NCBI GenBank assembly: GCA_036388295.1
Contig: DASVSC010000111.1
Coordinates: 1 to 5,349, forward strand
Source: RYN-431 sp036388295
GTDB lineage: Bacteria; Planctomycetota; Phycisphaerae; Tepidisphaerales; Tepidisphaeraceae
Direction of reading: 5' to 3'
DNA: 5,349 nucleotides
In this document: positions 1-4,467 of the stretch, one piece after another
Numbering within the stretch: the stretch's first letter is position 1
Layout of the letters: every line of letters begins with the position of its first letter
The notes under the pieces: generated by a model
The model's database searches: none
The model's input: the letters and a program-made list of their open reading frames with translations, nothing else
What the model was told of the DNA's origin: nothing
Made by a program: the position numbers and the translations under genes

Positions 1-170
1 ATGGCGACGCCTTCCAGGGCTTTCATGGCCTTTTCGGCGGGAACCTCCAGCAGTTGGAGGATCACCGGCTGGTCGGGTCCGAACATGGCGCCTTCAGCGA
101 TGCGGAACAGCAGGGCGTACCCGATTTGACCGGCGGCCCCGGTGACGGCGACGCGAATAGGTTTCTTCAT
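1..170 (-). CDS. mdh: Malate dehydrogenase, N-terminal part (runs off left edge)
   Basis: Malate dehydrogenase oxidises malate to oxaloacetate with NAD+ in the cytoplasmic TCA cycle. Only the first 56 codons plus two bases are in the window. The protein begins MKKPIRVAVTGAAGQIGY, which carries the Rossmann dinucleotide-binding loop G-A-A-G-Q-I-G at residues 10-16. It continues with LLFRIAEGAMFG, typical of the 'group 2' (cytosolic-like, about 325-330 residue) malate dehydrogenases. The visible end, ALEGVA followed by an AT that could start a Met codon, fits the family's ALEGVAMEL segment. The ATG at 170-168 is preceded by AAGGAAGAG (186-178) at a good distance, which supports this start. The gene is divergent from the porin gene, so the two share the 171-462 region. 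Identification rests on the N-terminal 17 percent or so of the protein. The catalytic Arg and His residues lie outside the window. Confidence 0.93.
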   Translation of the reverse strand, partial: MKKPIRVAVTGAAGQIGYALLFRIAEGAMFGPDQPVILQLLEVPAEKAMKALEGVA

Positions 171-177
171 TTGGCGA

Positions 178-186
178 CTCTTCCTT
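178..186 (-). promoter_or_regulatory. Ribosome binding site of mdh
   Basis: AAGGAAGAG on the minus strand ends 7 bases before the ATG at 170. It is a purine-rich Shine-Dalgarno match that fixes the malate dehydrogenase start. Confidence 0.7.
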
Positions 187-296
187 CGAAAAACGTGGAA
201 CGGCATTGTGGCGGGCGGAACGTCGGATGCAACGGGCGAGGAGTGTTTTTACCGGACGGGTTCCGAAAAACCCGGTGTCGGTCCAGCGGGACTTAC

Positions 297-327
297 TTGA
301 CAAGGGGTCGGATTTCGCAAGTTTAAG
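297..327 (+). promoter_or_regulatory. Candidate promoter for the porin gene
   Basis: A consensus -35 hexamer TTGACA lies at 297-302. The best -10 candidates are poor: AGTTTA at 320-325 with a 17-base spacer, or TTTAAG at 322-327 with a 19-base spacer. The only AT-rich patch at the right distance is here. If used, it gives a leader of roughly 130 bases before the ATG at 463. The perfect -35 could be chance, and planctomycete promoters often do not match the E. coli consensus. Confidence 0.3.
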
Positions 328-393
328 GTCGTTCTGTGCCGATCATGCCGAAGATTCGGGCCGTCGTGGGCCTGGGTTTGTCTGGGATGCGTA

Positions 394-440
394 GGACAGA
401 ACCGCGTTGTCCCATCTGTCGGCCGGCATAGTGCCGGTCG
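394..440 (+). promoter_or_regulatory. Two hairpins in the porin 5' leader
   Basis: GGACA (394-398) pairs with TGTCC (408-412) around a 9-base loop. Eight bases further on, CGGCCGGCA (420-428) pairs with TGCCGGTCG (432-440) around the 3-base loop TAG. The second stem is 9 bp with one G-U pair and ends 8 bases before the Shine-Dalgarno sequence at 449. Such a stem could stabilise the message or influence ribosome access. This is a reading of base pairing only, and the element matches no riboswitch family that I recognise. Confidence 0.4.
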
Positions 441-448
441 CGATTGTG

Positions 449-457
449 AAGGAGAAG
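449..457 (+). promoter_or_regulatory. Ribosome binding site of the porin gene
   Basis: AAGGAGAAG has a strong AAGGAG core at 449-454, 8 bases before the ATG at 463. It supports that start, which also places the signal peptide exactly at the N-terminus. Confidence 0.8.
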
Positions 458-462
458 CTCAC

Positions 463-1374
463 ATGAAGCTCGTTTCGAAGCTCGCGCTCGCCGTTGCCCT
501 CGCCGCCCCCAGCCTCGGCTGGGCGCAGCAAACCGCCACCGTTGCCGACACCACCGTCGTCGCCGATCCCAACGTGGGCGCGCTGACGTTCTCCGGTGGC
601 GTCGACCTCGCGTCGGCTTACTACTTCCGGGGTTACCTGCAGGAGAACGCCGGTTTCATCGTCCAGCCGTACTTCGGCGTGGCGACGTCGCTGGTCGAAA
701 CCGACGACTTCAAGATCGGTCTGTCGGTTAGCACGTGGAACTCGATCCACAGCCGCCACGGCTCCGACGCCGAAGCCGGCGCGGCCGAAAGCGGCCCCGA
801 CGCCTGGTACGAAAGCGACATCTACGTCTCGGCCCCGATCAGCTTCGGCAAGTTCACCGTCACGCCGTCGTACTACCTCTACCTGTACCCCAATGGTGCG
901 TTCGAATCGATCCAGGAAGCCCTCCTGACGGTCGCCTACGACGACACCGACATGTGGGAAAGCGTCCTCCCCTTCTGGGCCGACCTGGCCCTGAAGCCGT
1001 ACGCGACGATCGCCTACGAACTGCAGGACGGTAACAGCAGCGAAGACGGCTACTTCGAAGTCGGCATCGCCCCGACCTACACCGCCAACGTCGGCGAGTA
1101 CAAAATCCCGCTCACGATCCCGATCGCCTTGGGCATGAGCTTCGATGACTACTTCACCGACGACGAAGGCGACAACAACTGGTGGGGTTACCTCTCCGCC
1201 GGCGTGCAGACCTCGGTCCCGATCCCGGACTCGATCATTCCCGCCAAGTACGGCAGCTGGGCCGTCACCGGTGGCGCGTACTACATGAACCTGTTCGCGG
1301 ACTCGCTGGAACTGACCAACAACGAATCCCCGCACGTGTTCTGGGGCAAGGTCGGTCTGACGTTCAGCTACTAA
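463..1374 (+). CDS. Outer-membrane beta-barrel protein, TorF-like putative porin
   Basis: The 303-residue product has a clear Sec signal peptide: basic residues at K2 and K6, a hydrophobic stretch at 7-18, and a likely signal peptidase I site after GWA (residue 21). The mature part, from Q22, is rich in alternating hydrophobic and aromatic residues, as in transmembrane beta strands (for example SAYYFRGY around 51-58, SYYLYLY at 136-142, GGAYYMNLF at 270-278). It ends in GLTFSY, a C-terminal aromatic beta-signal of the type used by the BAM complex. The early VDLASAYYFRG segment resembles the start of the TorF/TIGR02001 family of putative porins. Acidic stretches at 101-118 and 228-238 could be surface loops. 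The substrate is unknown. A strong ribosome binding site supports the start. The gene is alone on its strand between its own upstream region and a terminator-like hairpin pair, so it is probably monocistronic. The barrel call is firm; the exact family is less certain. Confidence 0.8.
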   Translation: MKLVSKLALAVALAAPSLGWAQQTATVADTTVVADPNVGALTFSGGVDLASAYYFRGYLQENAGFIVQPYFGVATSLVETDDFKIGLSVSTWNSIHSRHGSDAEAGAAESGPDAWYESDIYVSAPISFGKFTVTPSYYLYLYPNGAFESIQEALLTVAYDDTDMWESVLPFWADLALKPYATIAYELQDGNSSEDGYFEVGIAPTYTANVGEYKIPLTIPIALGMSFDDYFTDDEGDNNWWGYLSAGVQTSVPIPDSIIPAKYGSWAVTGGAYYMNLFADSLELTNNESPHVFWGKVGLTFSY

Positions 1375-1382
1375 CCCCCTCA

Positions 1383-1408
1383 GGCGTGGTCACTTCTGTG
1401 ATCACGCC
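1383..1408 (+). terminator. Hairpin directly after the porin gene
   Basis: GGCGTGGTCAC (1383-1393) pairs with GTGATCACGCC (1398-1408) around the loop TTCT. This is an 11-bp stem with one G-U pair, starting 8 bases after the stop codon. It is not followed by a T run, so it may protect the 3' end of the message rather than terminate by itself. Confidence 0.45.
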
Positions 1409-1425
1409 GGACGGACTAAGCTTCC

Positions 1426-1460
1426 ACAGCAGGACGCGAGACATCGCGTCCTGCTGTTTC
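1426..1460 (+). terminator. Probable transcription terminator of the porin gene
   Basis: A perfect 14-bp inverted repeat has arms at 1426-1439 and 1444-1457 around the tetraloop GACA. The stem is GC-rich, with an ACAGCAGG outer end. The right arm ends in T and runs into TTCATT, a short T-rich tail. It is the strongest hairpin in the window and lies 51 bases after the stop codon at 1374. The tail is weak for a classic intrinsic terminator. The position between two same-strand genes of unrelated function fits termination well. Confidence 0.65.
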
Positions 1461-1475
1461 ATTCAGCGGTATTCG

Positions 1476-1503
1476 ATCCGTCCATCCGGATATTCGGATG
1501 GAC
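1476..1503. repeat. Three tandem 8-bp units and an overlapping inverted repeat upstream of metF
   Basis: Three consecutive 8-mers lie end to end: ATCCGTCC (1476-1483), ATCCGGAT (1484-1491) and ATTCGGAT (1492-1499). The middle unit is a perfect palindrome, the third matches it at 7 of 8 positions and the first at 5 of 8. The same stretch contains a 9-bp perfect inverted repeat, GTCCATCCG (1480-1488) and CGGATGGAC (1495-1503), around GATATT, which is itself a 4-of-6 match to a -10 hexamer. The array ends 34 bases before the metF ATG. It could be an operator or a leader hairpin. Confidence 0.5.
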
Positions 1504-1517
1504 AAGGCCGCGCGTTT

Positions 1518-1524
1518 CAGGTAG
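1518..1524 (+). promoter_or_regulatory. Weak ribosome binding site of metF
   Basis: CAGGTAG is only a partial Shine-Dalgarno match, 9 bases before the ATG at 1534. No better purine tract is near. The start is supported mainly by protein homology, since residues 13-21 already form the conserved first strand. Confidence 0.45.
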
Positions 1525-1533
1525 ATTCATCCC

Positions 1534-2406
1534 ATGCGACTGGACAGCCTTTTCGCCGGCCATAAGCCCACGATCTCGTTCGAGTTCTTCCCGCCGAAAA
1601 CGGACGAAGGCTTCGCCACCCTGTACCGCACGATCGAAGAGCTCAAACCGCTCCAGCCGAGCTACGTCAGCGTCACCTACGGCGCGGGCGGCAGCACGCG
1701 CGCCAAGACGATCGAACTGGCCGGCAAGATCCAGAACCAGATCGGCTTTAACACCCTGGCCCACCTGACGTGCGTCGGCCACACCGCCGACGAGATCGGG
1801 CAGATCCTCGACCAGCTCTGGGACAGCGGCATCCGTAACATCCTTGCCCTGCGCGGCGACCCGCCCGGCGGGGCGGCGGCATGGGTCAAAACCCCCGGCG
1901 GCTTCGAACACGCCGACGAACTGGTCACTTACGTCAAGGGCCGTCACGACTTCTTCGTCGCCGTCGCCGGCTTCCCCGAAGGGCACCCGCAGGGCCTGAA
2001 TCGCGTGCGCGATTTGGAGCATTTGAAGCAGAAGGTGGACGCCGGCGCGGACGCGATCGTGACGCAGTTGTTCTTCGACAACAACGACTTCCACGCCTTC
2101 CGTGATCAGGTGGAAAAAAGCGGCGTGGCCGTCCCGATCGTGGCCGGCATCATGCCGATCAGCAACGTGCAGCAGATCAAGCGATTCGTGACGATGTGCG
2201 GCGCGAAGATCCCGATGCCGCTCTTGCGCAAGCTGGAAAAGATCGAGGCCGACCCCGACGCCGTCTACCAGGCCGGCATCGACTACGCCGTCCACCAGTG
2301 CCGCGACCTGATCTTCCACGACGTCAGCGGCCTGCACTTTTACACGCTCAACAAGAGCAAGGCGACCGTCGACATCGTCCGCCGGCTGGAGACGGCGCAC
2401 GTTTGA
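1534..2406 (+). CDS. metF: 5,10-methylenetetrahydrofolate reductase
   Basis: MetF is a cytoplasmic flavoprotein that reduces 5,10-methylene-THF to 5-methyl-THF, the methyl donor for methionine synthase. The 290-residue length is normal for the bacterial single-domain (TIM barrel) enzyme. Family landmarks occur in order: ISFEFFPPKT at 14-23, with E17 matching the catalytic Glu28 of E. coli MetF; SVTYGAGGSTR at 46-56; HLTCVGHT at 77-84; LALRGDPP at 104-111, with D109 matching the FAD-proximal Asp120 of E. coli; GADAIVTQLFFDN at 171-183, with Q178 at the folate-contacting position; PIVAGIMPI at 201-209; and GLHFYTLN at 266-273. There is no sign of damage. The ATG start gives the normal short N-terminus. 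No other methionine gene is adjacent. The tandem 8-mers just upstream are a possible control site. The family assignment is essentially certain. Confidence 0.98.
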   Translation: MRLDSLFAGHKPTISFEFFPPKTDEGFATLYRTIEELKPLQPSYVSVTYGAGGSTRAKTIELAGKIQNQIGFNTLAHLTCVGHTADEIGQILDQLWDSGIRNILALRGDPPGGAAAWVKTPGGFEHADELVTYVKGRHDFFVAVAGFPEGHPQGLNRVRDLEHLKQKVDAGADAIVTQLFFDNNDFHAFRDQVEKSGVAVPIVAGIMPISNVQQIKRFVTMCGAKIPMPLLRKLEKIEADPDAVYQAGIDYAVHQCRDLIFHDVSGLHFYTLNKSKATVDIVRRLETAHV

Positions 2407-2717
2407 AAACGGTGGGCGATGCATACTCGACGCAACAAACTTCAGACTCAGGACACTAGCTGGTCTGGTTTGGTCGTTAGCCACGGGGACCGAAGTTCGG
2501 GCGATTGATCCCGGCATGTTTTCTTGCGAACTTCGCATTTCCGACGGACCACACGCAGGCCAAAGCCGCTGGGTGGCAACCAAGTGGGTGGGGCCGTAAG
2601 GCCTACGGCGACAAGCATAACAAGACGAGGGCGACCATCTGCATCGTCCGCCACATGTCGATCCGCACGCTGAAATTATCTGACCGAGACGCTCGTTCTG
2701 CGTTACAATTGCAATGC
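2407..2717. other. Region without a convincing gene between metF and the Uma2 gene
   Basis: About 310 bases. An open frame continuous with the Uma2 gene begins at ATG 2505, but its 71 extra codons look unlike any protein I know and unlike the Uma2 N-terminus. I treat it as non-coding. Visible structure comprises two 11-base inverted repeats, CCGAAGTTCGG (2490-2500) and GCGAACTTCGC (2526-2536), whose 9-base cores are reverse complements of each other, and a small inverted repeat GCCGTA/TACGGC (2593-2609). There is also a promoter-like pair just before the Uma2 start. No T-tailed terminator for metF is evident. The stretch looks less GC-rich and less codon-patterned than its neighbours. Confidence 0.55.
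2680..2709 (+). promoter_or_regulatory. Candidate promoter for the Uma2 gene
   Basis: TACAAT at 2704-2709 is a 5-of-6 match to the -10 consensus. It is preceded, with an 18-base spacer, by CTGACC (2680-2685), a 4-of-6 match to the -35. Transcription would begin around 2716-2718, which coincides with the proposed GTG start at 2718 and implies a leaderless or nearly leaderless message. Confidence 0.45.
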
Positions 2718-3284
2718 GTGACGCTGCTAAACCTGCCCAAGCTCTGGACGCACGCCGACCTGCTGGCCCTGCCGGATGACGGCATTGAGCGCTACATCAT
2801 TAACGGCGACCTTCGCGAGGCAGGCATGACCCGGCGTAGTTTTCCGCACAGTCGAAGCATGATGAAGGTCGGGCACGAACTATTGAAGTGGCTGGACGCC
2901 AACCCGCACCTTGGCGGTCGCGTCGTCGGCGGAGAGGCCGGCGTACGGCTTTCGGTGAGTCCCGAAACGACGGTCGGCGTCGATGCTGCGTACGTCTCCC
3001 GCGAAGTGGCCGAAGCGACTGATTCTGACGCGTACCTGATCAACGGCGCGCCGACCGTGGCGGTCGAGATTCTTTCGCCCAGCGATACGCACGAGGCGGT
3101 GAAGGAAAAGATCGGCGTGTACTTGAAATATGGTGTGCGATCTGTGTGGATTCTCGACCCCGAGTTCAAGCTGGTGACGATTCATCGCCCGGCCCAACCG
3201 CCCCTGGCGCTCAATGTAACTGGGCGAATCGAGCAGCTGCCTGAGTTGCCCGGCTTCGCGTGCGACGTCGGCGATTTGTTTTAA
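2718..3284 (+). CDS. Uma2 family (DUF820) putative endonuclease-fold protein
   Basis: From GTG 2718 the product is 188 residues, the usual Uma2 size, and begins near LPKLWTHADLLALPDDGIERYI (residues 6-27), a typical Uma2 opening. The family has a PD-(D/E)XK nuclease-type fold; its biological role is not established. Recognisable elements are the helix SRSMMKVGHELLKWL, then GVDAAYVS with the first acidic residue (usually PD, here VD), then TVAVEILSPSD with the conserved Glu before LSPS, and finally EKIGVYLKYGVRSVWILDPE near the C-terminus. The frame stays open upstream to ATG codons at 2655 and 2505. These would add 21 or 71 residues with no family resemblance, and no clear Shine-Dalgarno precedes any of the three starts. 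Codon use looks less strictly G/C-ending than in metF or icd. The gene is convergent with icd, 15 bases apart. Uma2 genes are often present as many scattered paralogues, so the location says little about function. Confidence 0.82.
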   Translation: MTLLNLPKLWTHADLLALPDDGIERYIINGDLREAGMTRRSFPHSRSMMKVGHELLKWLDANPHLGGRVVGGEAGVRLSVSPETTVGVDAAYVSREVAEATDSDAYLINGAPTVAVEILSPSDTHEAVKEKIGVYLKYGVRSVWILDPEFKLVTIHRPAQPPLALNVTGRIEQLPELPGFACDVGDLF

Positions 3285-3299
3285 GCGACTGGCCGAACC

Positions 3300-4316
3300 T
3301 TATAAGCGGGCAATCACGGCATCCGCGAACTGTTCCGTACCCGCCGTCCCGCCGAGGTCGCGGGTGAGCGTCTCCGGCTTCTGCTCGGCCAGCACGGCGT
3401 TGTAGGCCGTCTTGATCTTCTCGGCCACGTCGTACTGATGCAGGTGGTTGAGCATCATCACGGCGCTCATGATGACGGCCAGCGGGTTCGCCACGCCGCG
3501 GCCGGCGAGGTCGGGGGCACTCCCGTGGACGGCTTCGAAGACGGCGTAGCCCCCGCCGATGTTGCTGCCGGGCACGACGCCCAATCCGCCGACCAGGCCG
3601 GCACATAAGTCGCTGACGAGGTCCCCGTACAGGTTCTCCATCAGCAGCACGTCCATTTGCGTCGGGTCCTGCACCAGCTTCATGCAGCCGGCGTCGATGA
3701 TCACTTCGTCGTACGCTACTTCGGGAAACTCAGCGTCGTGCACGCGGCGGGCGCAGTCGAGGAACATGCCGTCGGTCAGCTTCATGATGTTGGCCTTATG
3801 GAACGTCGTTACGCGGCGGCGGTGGCGCTCCATGGCGTATTGAAAAGCGTAGCGGGCGATGCGTGTGCAGCCGGCCTCGGTGGCGACCTTCATGCTGGTG
3901 ACGACGCCTGGCGTGATCTCATTTTCGATGCCGCTGTACAGGCCCTCGGTATTCTCGCGGACGATGACCATGTCCACGCCTTCGTAGCGCGTTTTCACGC
4001 CGTTGAGGCTGCGGACCGGCCGTACGGCCGCATACAGGCCCAGCTTCTGGCGGAGCTGCACGTTGACGCTCTTGAAGCCGCGGCCCACGGGCGTGGTCAC
4101 TGGGCCTTTCAGGGCCACCTTGTGCTCGCGAACGGCATCGAGCGTGACGGCAGGCAGCACATTGTCGTGGCCCTGCTCGAGCGCGGTAGCGCCGGCGGGA
4201 ACGATGACCCAGTCGGCGTCAAAGCCGGCGGCATCGAGCACGCGGCGGGCGGCCGCGGTTACTTCCGGGCCGATGCCGTCGCCGGGGATCAGCACGACTG
4301 TCGCCTTGTTGGCCAT
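3300..4316 (-). CDS. icd: Isocitrate dehydrogenase, NAD+-type
   Basis: The enzyme oxidatively decarboxylates isocitrate to 2-oxoglutarate in the TCA cycle. The 338-residue protein belongs to the isocitrate/isopropylmalate dehydrogenase superfamily. Substrate residues match isocitrate dehydrogenase rather than isopropylmalate dehydrogenase: S83 and N85 in KSVNVQLRQ (E. coli S113 and N115), R89, R99 in VRPVR, R120 in VRENTEG, Y127, and K174 in HKANIMK. The metal-binding aspartates are D208, D232 and D236 (IDAGCM, LYGDLVSD). At the coenzyme site HGSAPDLAG, D269 replaces the Lys344 of the NADP-specific E. coli enzyme, a change that indicates NAD+ use. Its short length, like IDH3 and other compact enzymes, agrees. 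GTG 4319 is also in frame, but ATG 4316 lies 7 bases from AGGAG and is the better start. The gene follows galE on the same strand after a 151-base gap, so it probably has its own promoter. A homoisocitrate or tartrate-type relative is possible but less likely, given the S-x-N motif. Confidence 0.9.
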   Translation of the reverse strand: MANKATVVLIPGDGIGPEVTAAARRVLDAAGFDADWVIVPAGATALEQGHDNVLPAVTLDAVREHKVALKGPVTTPVGRGFKSVNVQLRQKLGLYAAVRPVRSLNGVKTRYEGVDMVIVRENTEGLYSGIENEITPGVVTSMKVATEAGCTRIARYAFQYAMERHRRRVTTFHKANIMKLTDGMFLDCARRVHDAEFPEVAYDEVIIDAGCMKLVQDPTQMDVLLMENLYGDLVSDLCAGLVGGLGVVPGSNIGGGYAVFEAVHGSAPDLAGRGVANPLAVIMSAVMMLNHLHQYDVAEKIKTAYNAVLAEQKPETLTRDLGGTAGTEQFADAVIARL

Positions 4317-4323
4317 CACGAGA

Positions 4324-4328
4324 CTCCT
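4324..4328 (-). promoter_or_regulatory. Ribosome binding site deciding the icd start
   Basis: AGGAG on the minus strand lies 7 bases before ATG 4316 but only 4 bases before the in-frame GTG at 4319. The spacing favours the ATG. Confidence 0.75.
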
Positions 4329-4336
4329 ATCCGTTA

Positions 4337-4347
4337 ATAATATTTAA
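4337..4347 (-). promoter_or_regulatory. AT-rich promoter candidate for icd
   Basis: On the minus strand, TTAAATATTAT forms an AT island in an otherwise GC-rich gap. TATTAT (4342-4337) is a 5-of-6 match to the -10 box. It would start transcription near 4330, giving a leader of about 14 bases that still contains the AGGAG. No good -35 hexamer lies at the normal distance. Confidence 0.35.
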
Positions 4348-4411
4348 TGCGACGTCCGTCATCGTGTCGCCCCCTTGAGTCGGACGATACAGCAATGTAA
4401 GCCATACCATT

Positions 4412-4446
4412 CTGCCCGGGGCGATCGTCGGGAACGCCCTGGGCAG
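4412..4446 (-). terminator. GC-rich hairpin between galE and icd
   Basis: CTGCCCGGGGCG (4412-4423) and CGCCCTGGGCAG (4435-4446) form a 12-bp stem with one wobble or mismatched pair, depending on the strand read, around an 11-base loop. On the galE strand it begins 21 bases after the galE stop codon. There is no T run after it in that direction, so it is not a classic intrinsic terminator. It may end or stabilise the galE message. Confidence 0.45.
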
Positions 4447-4467
4447 TTTGTGTACCGATCGCATGCG

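Larger units (their letters stand above)
171..462. other. Divergent intergenic region between mdh and the porin gene
   Basis: These 292 bases lie between the divergent starts of malate dehydrogenase and the outer-membrane barrel gene, so they should hold both promoters. Visible elements are the mdh ribosome binding site, a perfect TTGACA hexamer (297-302), an inverted repeat CGGGTT/AACCCG with a 6-base loop (257-274), two hairpins in the presumed porin leader (394-412 and 420-440), and the porin ribosome binding site. The small reading frames crossing the region have no recognisable protein content, and I do not call them genes. No convincing mdh promoter stands out on the minus strand. Confidence 0.6.
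4317..4467 (-). other. Intergenic gap between galE and icd
   Basis: The 151 bases contain, in transcription order, the GC-rich hairpin after galE, a stretch with no clear signal, the AT-rich -10 candidate, and the icd ribosome binding site. This layout suggests separate transcription of the two genes. Overlapping reading frames here lack family features. Confidence 0.5.

Noticed and set aside
343..1335. Open frame of 330 codons on the minus strand opposite the porin gene
   Set aside because: Its product is a low-complexity Val/Arg/Gly/Asp-rich sequence, as expected from reading a GC-rich gene backwards. The plus-strand gene has a signal peptide, a ribosome binding site and a beta-signal.
1458..1533. 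SAM or cobalamin riboswitch before metF
   Set aside because: The space between the preceding hairpin and the ATG is about 75 bases and shows only one simple stem. I see none of the conserved core motifs of the SAM-I, SAM-II or cobalamin families.
2490..2500. LexA-type SOS box
   Set aside because: CCGAAGTTCGG has the half-sites fused with no spacer. The CGAAC-N4-GTTCG arrangement is not present.
1459..2583. Open frame of 374 codons on the minus strand opposite metF
   Set aside because: It is antisense to an unmistakable MetF and has no recognisable motif. Its openness follows from the G/C-rich third positions of metF.
2505..2717. N-terminal extension of the Uma2 gene from ATG 2505
   Set aside because: The added 71 residues have no Uma2 character, and there is no good ribosome binding site before the ATG. 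A promoter-like -10 lies inside this segment, just before GTG 2718.
3300..4316. 3-isopropylmalate dehydrogenase (leuB) as identity
   Set aside because: The substrate loop reads S-V-N-V-Q-L-R as in isocitrate dehydrogenase, not the LLxLR loop of isopropylmalate dehydrogenase, and no leu genes are adjacent.
3657..4337. Open frame of 226 codons on the plus strand opposite icd
   Set aside because: Rich in Ala, His, Val and Gly with no family features. It is a shadow of the isocitrate dehydrogenase gene.
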